DNA from: Gammaproteobacteria bacterium
GTDB taxonomy: Bacteria; Pseudomonadota; Gammaproteobacteria; Chromatiales; Chromatiaceae
Direction of reading: 5' to 3'
NCBI GenBank assembly: GCA_020445415.1
Contig: JAGRGP010000059.1
Span: 1-57,087 of the forward strand
Length of the DNA stretch: 57,087 bases
The notes under the pieces were generated by a model, which was given only the letters and a program-made list of their open reading frames with translations, was not told the origin of the DNA and searched no databases. A program made the translations under genes and the position numbers. Of this stretch, positions 8,052 through 16,413 are shown piece after piece; positions within the stretch are counted from its first letter, which is position 1; every line of letters starts with the position of its first letter.

Positions 8052-9341
8052 CTAAGAAGACGGGGTGTCGCCAATGGCCGGCCGGTACTTGTTGGGATAG
8101 ATACGCAGTACCTTAATCACGTTGTCTTGGGTCTGCAAAATCTCGATCGGGTAGCCGTTCAGAAGCAGGCTGGTACCGGGTTCCGGTATTGTTTCCAGAA
8201 ACTCGATAACCAATCCGTTCAGAGTACGTGGGCCATCGACCGGCAATTTCCAATGAAAGGTTCGGACCAGATCCTTGACGTTGCTGCTTCCCGCCACCAA
8301 ATAGCTGCCGTCCTCTTGAGGCTGAATCTCTAGCGCATTGTCTGATGGATCGGTGGCGAAGTCACCTACGATTTCCTCCAGCAGGTCTACCAGCGTGATT
8401 AATCCTAGCAGATCCCCATACTCGTCAACCACTACCCCGACCCGGGTGTGATTGCGCTGAAAATTCATCAACTGTTTGTTGAGTGTGGTGCCTTCCGGCA
8501 CGAAGTAGGGTGGATCACAGATGGTCCGAATGACATCTCGGTTAAGCTCCCCCTGGGCCAGTGCGTGCATCGCGCGGCGTATATGCAGCATACCGATAAT
8601 GTTGTCTATGCCGCCTTCGAATACCGGCAGCAGGGTATAGGGACTATTCTGCAGACGCCGGATGATATCTACCTCCGACTCTTCGAGATCTATACCTTCC
8701 ACGTCATTGCGCGGAACCATGATATCCTCAACCTGTACCTTCTCCAGGTCCAGTACGCTGATCAACATGGACCGATTCTTCTGAGGAATCAGTGCCCCAG
8801 CCTCGGCTACCACGGTACGTAATTCTTCCTGATTAAGCGCGTGTCCTTCCATATCTTCCGGTGCCACACCCAATAGCCGGAGCAATGTATTGGAGATGAT
8901 ATTAACGAGCCACACTAACGGATAAAGCAGTTTCAACAGGGGTATGTACAAGAAGGCGGCGGGATAGGCCAAACGCTCGGGATGCAAGGCTGCCAGGGTC
9001 TTTGGTGTTACTTCGGCAAAAATCAGAATTACCAGAGTCAACAAACCCGCCGCTACCGCGATTGCACCCTCTCCACCCAGGCGCAATGCGATAATCGTGG
9101 CAATGGATGACGCCAGAATATTCACCAGATTGTTACCCAATAGGATCAGGCCGATCAGGCGGTCGGGACGTTTCAGCAGACGGGAGGCGAGGATAGCACC
9201 CTGATATCCGGCCTTGGCCTGGTGCTTCAACCGGTAGCGGTTGAGGGTCATCAGCGCGGTTTCGGAACCGGAGAAAAACGCGGACAATAGAATCAGCAGC
9301 AGGAGGATACTAAATAGCAAACCGGTTGAGATGTCATTCAA
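8052..9341 (-). CDS. CNNM/HlyC-CorC family membrane protein with CBS pair (YfjD/CorB-like)
   Basis: A 429-residue inner-membrane protein. The N-terminal DUF21 transmembrane domain (residues about 1-185) contains SAFFSGSETALMTLNRYRLKH and FAEVTPKTLAALHPERLAYPAAF, both hallmark CNNM segments. A cytosolic CBS pair follows (about 200-330, with VEDIMVPRNDVEGID and VVVDEYGDLLGLITLVDLLEEIVGD), then a CorC/HlyC domain near 345-420. Related proteins handle magnesium or cobalt efflux or Mg-dependent signalling. The substrate is not provable here. The start ATG at 9341 faces away from the plus-strand PilZ gene at 9427, so the intervening 85 bp hold divergent promoters. Confidence 0.9.
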   Translation of the reverse strand: MNDISTGLLFSILLLLILLSAFFSGSETALMTLNRYRLKHQAKAGYQGAILASRLLKRPDRLIGLILLGNNLVNILASSIATIIALRLGGEGAIAVAAGLLTLVILIFAEVTPKTLAALHPERLAYPAAFLYIPLLKLLYPLVWLVNIISNTLLRLLGVAPEDMEGHALNQEELRTVVAEAGALIPQKNRSMLISVLDLEKVQVEDIMVPRNDVEGIDLEESEVDIIRRLQNSPYTLLPVFEGGIDNIIGMLHIRRAMHALAQGELNRDVIRTICDPPYFVPEGTTLNKQLMNFQRNHTRVGVVVDEYGDLLGLITLVDLLEEIVGDFATDPSDNALEIQPQEDGSYLVAGSSNVKDLVRTFHWKLPVDGPRTLNGLVIEFLETIPEPGTSLLLNGYPIEILQTQDNVIKVLRIYPNKYRPAIGDTPSS

Positions 9342-9426
9342 AATTGGGCACCTTTGCAGCCAAGCACCACCCTCGGAGCAGAAGGGCGATGACGAAGATC
9401 AGTCAAACGATGGAGGACCTACCCGG

Positions 9427-10002
9427 GTGAATAACAATGAGAGGAACCCATTCCTTACCGGATTGTATATCGAAGAACAACTACCGCTCCACTGGAGCTC
9501 GGCACCGGCGGCGGTGGATGCCGCCACCCGGCGCAGCGAAGGAAATCTGCGATTGTTGAGATTGCTGAATCTTTTACATGAATGGGATAGCCAACGGGTG
9601 TTCGAGCCGGACGAAAAAAGGAGTGATATCGAACGGCTCGAAGTCAAGCTGGACTTGGTGATCGCACTACTTGCGGATCTGGCCAGTCAACGTCGCGAGC
9701 CGCTACCCCATGTCGATGTGGTCAAGATTGGAACCGATGGTATCGAATGGCTGGAACCTGATGGTCGACCGCCCGATGTCGGTGAACAGCTGTCACTGGC
9801 GCTGTATCTGGATCGGCGCTTGCCAGCCCCCTTGGAATTGTATGTTGAGGTGGTCGGAATTGAGATGGCCGATGATGGGGCGGTATGGGTGCGCGTGGTT
9901 CCGAGCCATTGGGGAGTCGCGGTGAGGGATCAGCTCGAACGGCTGATTTTTAGAAAACATCGGCGGCAAGTTGCAATGAGTAAACCGTTAACCGAGGAGT
10001 GA
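9427..10002 (+). CDS. Atypical PilZ-type (cyclic di-GMP receptor-like) protein
   Basis: A 192-residue protein beginning at a GTG with GGAGGA at 9412-9417 about 10 bases upstream. That site decides against longer in-frame starts. The N-terminal half is alpha-helical (RSEGNLRLLRLLNLLHEWD, then ERLEVKLDLVIALLADL). The C-terminal half is beta-rich (VVKIGTDGIEWLEP, LSLALYLDRRLPAPLELYVEV). This helix-plus-barrel layout fits the atypical, tetramer-forming PilZ group known from Xanthomonas, whose members often lack the canonical ligand-binding motif. No RxxxR plus D/NxSxxG pair is visible, so direct cyclic di-GMP binding is uncertain. It lies immediately upstream of flrA, which suggests a role in flagellar or surface control. 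Confidence 0.65.
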   Translation: MNNNERNPFLTGLYIEEQLPLHWSSAPAAVDAATRRSEGNLRLLRLLNLLHEWDSQRVFEPDEKRSDIERLEVKLDLVIALLADLASQRREPLPHVDVVKIGTDGIEWLEPDGRPPDVGEQLSLALYLDRRLPAPLELYVEVVGIEMADDGAVWVRVVPSHWGVAVRDQLERLIFRKHRRQVAMSKPLTEE

Positions 10003-10066
10003 TCGGAGAAGGTGGAGAATAGCCTCGCTATTCACAGTGTCATTAACATACCAAAGTGGCAATTTT

Positions 10067-10095
10067 TTGACATCCCTGGGGGTTGCGCATAACAT
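10067..10095 (+). promoter_or_regulatory. Putative sigma-70 promoter of flrA
   Basis: A perfect -35 TTGACA (10067-10072) is followed after 17 bp by TAACAT (10090-10095, 4/6). Transcription would begin near 10102, about 57 nt before the preferred flrA start. A sigma-70 promoter is what is expected for the top-level flagellar regulator in FlrA/FleQ cascades. Confidence 0.55.
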
Positions 10096-10158
10096 ATTCA
10101 GGCGAAAAGAAAATTTATAGTCAGCCGAGTGTCGCACGAAGGGAGGGTCAGAGAGGGG

Positions 10159-11640
10159 ATGAGTGATAGAGCGGAATCTGATATCAGATCCAATAACAAT
10201 TATATTTTACTAATCGATCAGGATAAAAATCGAATAAAATATATTCAAAATATACTTGAATTTATTGATTATAAAGTAGAAATATATAATTCATTGGATG
10301 AACTTAGGCAAGGGTCCGTACCGCAGAGCCCCAATACGGTGGTCAGTTTCCTGATTGACGCGGGAACGCCGGATGGCGAATTGGATCAGCTTGCAACAAT
10401 CGCTGAAAGCATGTCACCTAAACCGCCGTTACTGGGGATATCCCCGGGGGATGAAGAGGGTGAGGGGGCAACAGTCCAACCCGGAAGCCGTTTCCTCGCG
10501 GTAGTTGATCTCCCCGCTCGCTACGAGACATTGATCGATATCCTTTATAAGGCACAGTTGTTTCAGGAACAGCAGTCAAGCCGAGCGGGGCGGCGTCCTC
10601 TGGAGCTCTTCAGAAGTCTATCGGGTAATAGCCGCGCAACACGCCAGATTAACAAAATGATTCAGCAAGTGGCTGACACCGAGGCGACGGTACTGATCCT
10701 AGGTGAGTCTGGTACCGGAAAAGAGGTAGTTGCGCGTAAGTTACATTACAGTTCGGGGCGCCGGGGCAAACCCTTTGTTCCCATCAATTGTGGCGCGATC
10801 CCGGGCGACCTGCTGGAGAGTGAGCTTTTTGGCCATGAGAAGGGGGCGTTTACCGGAGCTATCAATGCGCGGGAAGGGCGTTTTGAATTGGCCGAGGGTG
10901 GCACGCTGTTTCTCGATGAAATCGGTGATATGAGTTTGCCGATGCAGGTTAAGCTGCTGCGGGTATTGCAAGAGCGGAGTTTCGAGCGGGTTGGCAGCAA
11001 CAAAACGATCCAATGCGACGTGCGGATCATTGCCGCCACCCACCGCGACCTTGAGAAATCCATTACCCAGAACAAATTCCGGGAGGATCTTTATTACCGG
11101 CTCAATGTATTTCCTATCGAGATGCCACCTCTGCGGGAGCGGGTGGAGGATATTCCCATCCTGATTAACGATTTGATCTCTCGCATCGAAACCGAGAAGC
11201 GTGGATCGGTTCGATTGACGCCTGCGGCCGTGATGGCATTGACCCAATACCGCTGGCCGGGAAATGTACGGGAACTGGCCAACCTGATCGAACGGCTGGC
11301 GATTTTGCATCCCTACGGTGTAGTGGATATTAAGGAGTTGCCGGAAAAATTCCGTGTGGGCTACAAACCGGGAGTAACCAGTGAGACAGAATTGCCCATG
11401 GTGCAGATCCGGGGCGAGGATGAAGAGACGGTGGCAGCCGCACACCGGTTACCTCACGAGGGCCTCGATCTCAAGGTTCACCTCAGCAACCTGGAGATGG
11501 ACCTTATCCGGCAAGCACTGGACGAGTCCGATGGCGTGGTAGCCCATGCGGCGAAACGGCTCAAGATGCGCCGGACCACCCTAGTAGAAAAACTGCGGAA
11601 ATATGGCCTACAGCGGGGTCACGAGACGGCGATAAATTGA
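10159..11640 (+). CDS. flrA: Flagellar master regulator FlrA/FleQ (sigma-54 activator)
   Basis: A 493-residue enhancer-binding protein at the top of the flagellar cascade. It has a degenerate receiver-like N-terminal domain (about 1-125), a linker with [12 protein letters not shown] resembling the FRSL stretch used for cyclic di-GMP binding in Pseudomonas FleQ, and an AAA+ domain with Walker A GESGTGKE and the sigma-54-contacting GAFTGA loop. A Fis-type helix-turn-helix ([17 protein letters not shown]) ends it. ATG 10159 is preferred. A GTG at 10129 would add ten residues. By family, it should turn on flrBC and other early flagellar genes and respond to cyclic di-GMP. The first part of the coding sequence (10190-10300) is strikingly AT-rich compared with the rest. 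Confidence 0.93.
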   Translation: MSDRAESDIRSNNNYILLIDQDKNRIKYIQNILEFIDYKVEIYNSLDELRQGSVPQSPNTVVSFLIDAGTPDGELDQLATIAESMSPKPPLLGISPGDEEGEGATVQPGSRFLAVVDLPARYETLIDILYKAQLFQEQQSSRAGRRPLELFRSLSGNSRATRQINKMIQQVADTEATVLILGESGTGKEVVARKLHYSSGRRGKPFVPINCGAIPGDLLESELFGHEKGAFTGAINAREGRFELAEGGTLFLDEIGDMSLPMQVKLLRVLQERSFERVGSNKTIQCDVRIIAATHRDLEKSITQNKFREDLYYRLNVFPIEMPPLRERVEDIPILINDLISRIETEKRGSVRLTPAAVMALTQYRWPGNVRELANLIERLAILHPYGVVDIKELPEKFRVGYKPGVTSETELPMVQIRGEDEETVAAAHRLPHEGLDLKVHLSNLEMDLIRQALDESDGVVAHAAKRLKMRRTTLVEKLRKYGLQRGHETAIN

Positions 11641-11692
11641 CGTGATCAATCTTGTAAATCTCAACTAATTGTTATTTATATAAAAATAATAA

Positions 11693-11708
11693 TGGCATGA
11701 TTGCTGCT
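11693..11708 (+). promoter_or_regulatory. Putative sigma-54 promoter of flrBC
   Basis: The sequence TGGCATGATTGCTGCT matches the -24/-12 consensus with GG at 11694-11695 and GC at 11706-11707, the required 12-bp register, and two mismatches elsewhere. A run of A/T from 11673 to 11690 lies just upstream. The expected transcription start is near 11719, downstream of the ATG at 11711, so flrB must start later. FlrA is the obvious activator. Confidence 0.7.
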
Positions 11709-11758
11709 TAATGATTGGCGAGTGGTTTTTTAGGACCATGAACCGAGGCAGTGAATCA

Positions 11759-12988
11759 ATGTCCAAGTCAGTTGTCAGTGCCATCCCGAGGCAGCAGTTG
11801 GAAGAGGCCTTTCTGATGTTTAGTCAGGCCGCTTCGGAATTGGCCGATTCCTACCTGCAACTGCAGCTGCGGATCGGCCAGTTGAGCGAAGAGCTTGCCG
11901 CAGCGCGTTCAGGGCGCATGAAAGAGCTTACCGAGAAAGAGCATTACGCCTACCGGTTTGCTCAGCTTTTGGATAGTCTCCCGGCGGCGGTGGTAGTGGT
12001 AGGTGCCGATGATCGGGTAGCGCAATACAACCCTGCGGCAAGCGAGTTGTTTCCCGCGCTTGCTACGGGTGTGTCCTGGGCGCATATCGCGCGCCATATG
12101 GTCTCAACCAACACCCAGAAAAACGAGCTGAAATTGAACACTGGCGCGGTGGTCAGCTTCACCGAGCGGCGGCTTGCGGGAGAGTCAGGCCGGATCATGC
12201 TGATGCTCGATATTACCGAAACCCGCCGCTTGCAGCAGCGAGCCGCACGCCAGCAACGCCTTAGTGTGATGGGCGAGATGGCGGCTAAGTTAGCCCACCA
12301 AATAAGAACACCCCTCACTTCCGCGCTGCTTTACAACAGCCACCTATCGCGTGACGACCTCAGTAGCGAGCGGCGCGCACGGTTTTCGCAGAAGTCACGT
12401 CGCTGCCTGTTAAATATGGAGCGCCAGATAAATGACATGTTGTGTTACGCCAAGGGAAGCGATTTTGAGCATCGTCCTCTGGATCTCAATGAACTACTCA
12501 AAGAACTAAGGCAAACATTGGAACCGATCGCCAGGGAGCGGAACATCATCCTGAACATCAATACGGTGCGCCGGCGTGCCATGGTCGATGGTGATCGGAT
12601 GGCGCTGCTGGGTGCGCTAATGAATATTGCCGTGAATGCCTTGGATCACAGCCCGGACGACGGGGTTATCACACTGACCCTAACAGATGGAGAGGAGTGC
12701 TGGGAGTTACACATCGACGACCAAGGCCCGGGTGTTCCCGAAGCCCTACATAAACAGATTTTCGAGCCCTTCTTCACGACCCGTAATCAGGGAACCGGAC
12801 TGGGTCTGGCGGTGAGCCGCGCGGTGGCGATGGGCCACGGAGGAGACATTCAGGTAGGTATGGGGGTGGCGGGGAAAGGAAGCCGTTTTCGTTTCCGCCT
12901 GCCGAGGCTCGAGGGACGGGAATCCCCGGTACAGGATCCGATGTCTTACTCCAGTAGCAGTAACAGCGTGTTGGAGGGTGCGGTATGA
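11759..12988 (+). CDS. flrB: Flagellar sensor histidine kinase FlrB/FleS
   Basis: Soluble histidine kinase that phosphorylates FlrC to switch on mid-level flagellar genes. After an N-terminal coiled region comes a PAS-like domain (LLDSLPAAVVVVGADDRVAQYNPAA). The dimerisation box KLAHQIRTPL has the phospho-accepting His at about residue 180, and the ATPase domain shows ALMNIAVNALDH, DDQGPGVP, FEPFFTTRNQGTGLGL and a final GxGS-type loop. There are no membrane segments. Start codons at 11711 and 11738 are also in frame. The first lies upstream of the predicted sigma-54 transcript start, and the second has AGGA too close, so 11759 with GAGG at 11744 is preferred. It overlaps flrC by 4 bp. Confidence 0.9.
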   Translation: MSKSVVSAIPRQQLEEAFLMFSQAASELADSYLQLQLRIGQLSEELAAARSGRMKELTEKEHYAYRFAQLLDSLPAAVVVVGADDRVAQYNPAASELFPALATGVSWAHIARHMVSTNTQKNELKLNTGAVVSFTERRLAGESGRIMLMLDITETRRLQQRAARQQRLSVMGEMAAKLAHQIRTPLTSALLYNSHLSRDDLSSERRARFSQKSRRCLLNMERQINDMLCYAKGSDFEHRPLDLNELLKELRQTLEPIARERNIILNINTVRRRAMVDGDRMALLGALMNIAVNALDHSPDDGVITLTLTDGEECWELHIDDQGPGVPEALHKQIFEPFFTTRNQGTGLGLAVSRAVAMGHGGDIQVGMGVAGKGSRFRFRLPRLEGRESPVQDPMSYSSSSNSVLEGAV

Positions 12989-14319
12989 GCCAGGAGACAG
13001 TGTTGGTGGTCGAGGATGATCGGGCGCTGCGTGAAGCGTTGCGCGATACCTTGGAACTGAGCGGTTACCGGGTGTGCACGGCAACTGACGGAGAGACGGC
13101 TCTCCGGTCCTTGGAACAGCAAGCGATCGGAATGGTTGTCAGCGACGTGCAAATGAGTCCGATGGACGGCTATCAATTGTTGTCTCAGATCAAACGCCGC
13201 CATCCACAGGTTCCGGTGCTGTTGATGACAGCCTACGGAAATGTCGAGAAGGCGGTGAGCGCGATACGTAATGGCGCCATCGACTATCTAGCAAAGCCAT
13301 TCGATCCGGAGTTACTCCTGGCGAAGGTCGAGCAGTCGGTGATCCGCCATGCCGCCGAAGACGGCAATCCGATTGCAGAAGACATTCGCTCACGTGAATT
13401 GATTGACCTTGCCCGGCGGGTATCCAGCTGTGACACCACGGTGATGATTTGTGGGGAAAGCGGTACCGGAAAAGAGGTGATTGCCCGGTTTATTCACCGC
13501 CAGTCGCCGAGACGAAAGCACCCATTTGTCGCGATCAATTGTGCGGCGATACCCGAAAACATGTTGGAAGCGGTACTCTTTGGTCACGAAAAAGGGGCCT
13601 TCACCGGCGCTTTGCAGTCAACTCCAGGTAAGTTCGAACAAGCTCAAGGCGGGACTCTGTTATTGGATGAAATTTCCGAACTGAGTCTTGGCCTGCAGGC
13701 AAAACTGTTACGGGTGTTACAGGAACGGGAAGTGGAACGTGTTGGCGGCCGCCAGCTTATTCAGCTCGACGTACGGGTCCTGGCCACCACCAACAGAAAC
13801 CTACGGGAAGAGGTAGCGGCGGGGCGTTTCCGTGAAGACCTATACTATCGGTTGAATGTATTTCCGCTGTATCTCCCTCCGTTACGAGAGCGTAGCCGCG
13901 ATATTCTGCCGCTGGCTCGGTTTCTGCTGCAACGGCATTCCGCATCCCAACAAATGACCACGCCAGGATTCACCGCGGTCGCCGAACAACGCCTATTGAG
14001 CCACACGTGGCCCGGCAACGTGCGGGAACTGGAGAACGTCGTGCAGCGCGCCCTGATCCTCTGTGGCGGTGGTGAAATAGCTCCTTCCGAGCTCTGTTTC
14101 GAGATCGGTCCTAACCCATCGCCCGCCCCGGAGGTGCTTCCGGGTCCGAGTGCATTGAACGATGGACTGAGGTCGGTGGAGGAGCAGATTATCCTCGATG
14201 CCTTGCGCGAAGGTAACGGGAGCCGCAAGTCTGCCGCAGAGCGGCTTGGGATCAGCCAACGCACGCTACGCTACAAATTGGCGCGCCTGCGGGATGCCGG
14301 GATAGCCATCCCGGGTTGA
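12985..14319 (+). CDS. flrC: Flagellar response regulator FlrC/FleR (sigma-54 activator)
   Basis: A 444-residue NtrC-type regulator. The receiver domain has the acidic pocket (VVEDD) and phospho-acceptor Asp54 in VVSDVQM. The AAA+ domain has [15 protein letters not shown] and the Walker B-like GGTLLLDEISEL. The C-terminal Fis-like helix-turn-helix contains SRKSAAERLGISQRTLRYKLARL. The ATGA overlap with flrB indicates translational coupling. In the FlrABC scheme, phosphorylated FlrC activates sigma-54 promoters for the hook-basal body genes that follow here. Confidence 0.92.
   Translation: MSQETVLVVEDDRALREALRDTLELSGYRVCTATDGETALRSLEQQAIGMVVSDVQMSPMDGYQLLSQIKRRHPQVPVLLMTAYGNVEKAVSAIRNGAIDYLAKPFDPELLLAKVEQSVIRHAAEDGNPIAEDIRSRELIDLARRVSSCDTTVMICGESGTGKEVIARFIHRQSPRRKHPFVAINCAAIPENMLEAVLFGHEKGAFTGALQSTPGKFEQAQGGTLLLDEISELSLGLQAKLLRVLQEREVERVGGRQLIQLDVRVLATTNRNLREEVAAGRFREDLYYRLNVFPLYLPPLRERSRDILPLARFLLQRHSASQQMTTPGFTAVAEQRLLSHTWPGNVRELENVVQRALILCGGGEIAPSELCFEIGPNPSPAPEVLPGPSALNDGLRSVEEQIILDALREGNGSRKSAAERLGISQRTLRYKLARLRDAGIAIPG
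14297..14314 (+). terminator. Hairpin at the 3' end of flrC
   Basis: CCGGGAT (14297-14303) and ATCCCGG (14308-14314) form a perfect 7-bp stem with a 4-base loop inside the last codons of flrC, about 40 bp before fliE. No T-run follows. It may partly insulate flrBC from fliE or protect an mRNA end. Role inferred. Confidence 0.3.
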
Positions 14320-14352
14320 GTATCCGCCATGATTAATCACTGAACATGAGAG

Positions 14353-14709
14353 ATGTCCGAGACAATGAATCCGAATATCACGAGTCTGAATTCATCCAAT
14401 ATTGATCAAGTTCTGGCAACCATGCGGACCCTAAAGGCCCAGGCCGTGGGTAATCCCGAGCAGGTGGCACCAGGCTCCGGGAGTGACGTTAGTTTCAGTC
14501 AGCTGATGAAGCAGTCCCTGGATACGATTAACGAAACCCAACTGCAGGCGACGCAGATGAAGCAAGCCTTCGAGACTGGCGAACGGGATGTCAATCTTGC
14601 GGAAGTGATGGTGGCCGTTCAGAAATCCAGCCTCTCCTTCGAGGCAATGGTGCAAGTGCGGAACAAGCTGGTCGATGCTTATAAAGAAATCATGAATATG
14701 CCGATTTGA
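14353..14709 (+). CDS. fliE: Flagellar hook-basal body protein FliE
   Basis: A 118-residue FliE, the adaptor joining the MS ring to the rod. The conserved C-terminal half is clear: SFSQLMKQSLDTINETQLQA, FETGERDVNLAEVMVAVQKSSLSFEAMVQVRNKLVDAYKEIMNMPI. The N-terminal 40 residues are variable, as usual. An ATG at 14365 is an alternative start four codons in. I see no good sigma-54 promoter in the 33 bp after flrC, so read-through from flrBC or a promoter inside flrC is likely. It starts the fliEFGHIJ run. Confidence 0.95.
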   Translation: MSETMNPNITSLNSSNIDQVLATMRTLKAQAVGNPEQVAPGSGSDVSFSQLMKQSLDTINETQLQATQMKQAFETGERDVNLAEVMVAVQKSSLSFEAMVQVRNKLVDAYKEIMNMPI

Positions 14710-14760
14710 TACGGCGGCTGCAAACATCCTGTTGGTTCAACCTCCTGAGGAAAGGGGTCG

Positions 14761-16413
14761 ATGGAACTCGCGAACACAGATAAGAATCCGGCCGTCGCTT
14801 TGCCGCAAAACCTAAGCCAGAATCCGGTGGTGAAACAGCTCGGGGTAATGATCGGCATCGCCGCCAGCGTGGCGCTGGGTGTGGCCGTGGTGCTTTGGTC
14901 ACAGACTCCCAGCTACAGCCTGTTGTTTGGCAACCTCGCCCAGAAGGATGCTACCGAGGTCGTCACCGCTCTGGAACAAGCCGGAGTCGAGTTCAAGATT
15001 GACGAGGCGAGCGGGGCATTAATGGTTGCCTCGGACAAGCTTCAGGAAGTGCGCATGAAGCTTGCTGGGATGGGCCTGCCACGAAGCGATAGCCTGGGGT
15101 TCGAACTGCTGCAGCAAGAGACGGGGTTTGGCACCAGTCGGGCCATGGAAGCGGCCCGTTTTCATCGGGCCTTGGAGGGCGAGTTGGCGCGGACGATAGG
15201 GGCGCTGGCGAATATCGAAAGCTCCCGAGTGCATCTCGCAACACCCAAGCAGTCTGTGTTTCTGCGCAACCGGGAGAAACCGAGCGCCTCGGTGGTGGTG
15301 AAGCTCTACCCGGGACGAACGCTGGAGAAACCCCAGGTTGACGCCATTGTTCATTTGGTGGCCTCTAGTGTGCCCGAGCTGGAGACCGGTCGGGTCACGG
15401 TCGTGGATCACAAAGGGAACATGTTGAGCAGCACTATTGAAAATCGGGAAATGATGCTCAGCGCGAGTCAGTTCGAATATACCAAGAAGCAGGAAGAACA
15501 TTACCGGCAACGGGTGGAAAGCATACTGGCCCCGATCATCGGGTTGGACAAGGTTCGTGCGCAGGTCACCGCAGAGTTGGATTTTACCGTTTCGGAGCAG
15601 ACCGCGGAGCGCTTCAATCCTGACTTTCCGTCGCTCAGGAGCGAGCAGATCGATGAACAGGCGAGCAGTCAAAGCCCGGTGCAGGGGGTTCCCGGAGCAC
15701 TCAGTAATCAACCACCGGCCTCTGGATCGGCACCCGAAGTCGCCGCCGGAGGTGAAGATGGGGGAGCTTCGGAGGATGTGCCGCGCAACACCAGCAAGCG
15801 GGCCACGCGGAACTTCGAGCTTGACCGTACGGTCAGCCATACTCGGCTGTCAACCGGTAACCTTCGGCGGCTTTCCGTTGCCGTGGTTGTCGATGATTTG
15901 GTGACCCTCGGGGAAAACGGTTCCCGGGTGAGGCGTGAGCGCACCCCCGAGGAGATCAACCGTATCACCCAACTCGTCAAAGAGGCGATCGGTTTCAATG
16001 GAACCCGGGGTGACAGCGTTAAGGTGATCAACGCGTCGTTCATGGAGCCCGTGGAAATGGAACCCCTGCCCGAGCCACCTATTTGGGAGCAGCCCTGGGT
16101 ATGGAACCTTCTCAAGCAGGTGGGTGGGATCGTGCTGGTCATCATGTTGATCTTTTTTGTCTTGAAACCAACCCTACACCGGTTGACCGCCCCCCCTGTT
16201 CCGGCTCGTAATCCCGAAGGTGGAAGTGATCAAGGGGGAAGCGAACGGGATGGGGATGGCAACCCCAAGCTGCACAGCGCAGAGGGAGGATACAGGCTGC
16301 CTGGGCCCGAGGCTTACGAAGATACCCTCGAGGCGGCGCGCAAGTTGGTTAGTGATGATCCAAAGCGGGTCGCGCAGGTGATCAAGAGTTGGGTGGCGGA
16401 AGATGCCGGTTGA
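14761..16413 (+). CDS. fliF: Flagellar MS-ring protein FliF
   Basis: A 550-residue inner-membrane protein forming the MS ring. The first membrane segment is at about residues 28-47. Two ring-building motif domains follow (SLLFGNLAQKDATEVVTALEQAGVEFKI region and SSRVHLATPKQSVFLRNREKPSASVVV region). A low-complexity Gly/Ser/Pro linker lies near 300-345, and the second membrane segment at about 452-470 (IVLVIMLIFFVL). The C-terminal cytosolic tail (LVSDDPKRVAQVIKSWV) is the FliG-binding part. A GAGGAAAGGGG ribosome binding site precedes the ATG. It overlaps fliG by 11 bp. Confidence 0.97.
   Translation: MELANTDKNPAVALPQNLSQNPVVKQLGVMIGIAASVALGVAVVLWSQTPSYSLLFGNLAQKDATEVVTALEQAGVEFKIDEASGALMVASDKLQEVRMKLAGMGLPRSDSLGFELLQQETGFGTSRAMEAARFHRALEGELARTIGALANIESSRVHLATPKQSVFLRNREKPSASVVVKLYPGRTLEKPQVDAIVHLVASSVPELETGRVTVVDHKGNMLSSTIENREMMLSASQFEYTKKQEEHYRQRVESILAPIIGLDKVRAQVTAELDFTVSEQTAERFNPDFPSLRSEQIDEQASSQSPVQGVPGALSNQPPASGSAPEVAAGGEDGGASEDVPRNTSKRATRNFELDRTVSHTRLSTGNLRRLSVAVVVDDLVTLGENGSRVRRERTPEEINRITQLVKEAIGFNGTRGDSVKVINASFMEPVEMEPLPEPPIWEQPWVWNLLKQVGGIVLVIMLIFFVLKPTLHRLTAPPVPARNPEGGSDQGGSERDGDGNPKLHSAEGGYRLPGPEAYEDTLEAARKLVSDDPKRVAQVIKSWVAEDAG

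Noticed and set aside
9349-9365. Possible sigma-54 element before the atypical PilZ gene
   Set aside because: GG and GC are about 9 bp apart, not the required 12.
10741-11445. 234-codon minus-strand frame inside flrA
   Set aside because: Opposite strand of the AAA+ domain. No domain or ribosome binding site.
15019-15840. 273-codon open frame on the minus strand inside fliF
   Set aside because: Antisense shadow of a well-supported gene, with no recognisable domain and GC-driven openness.
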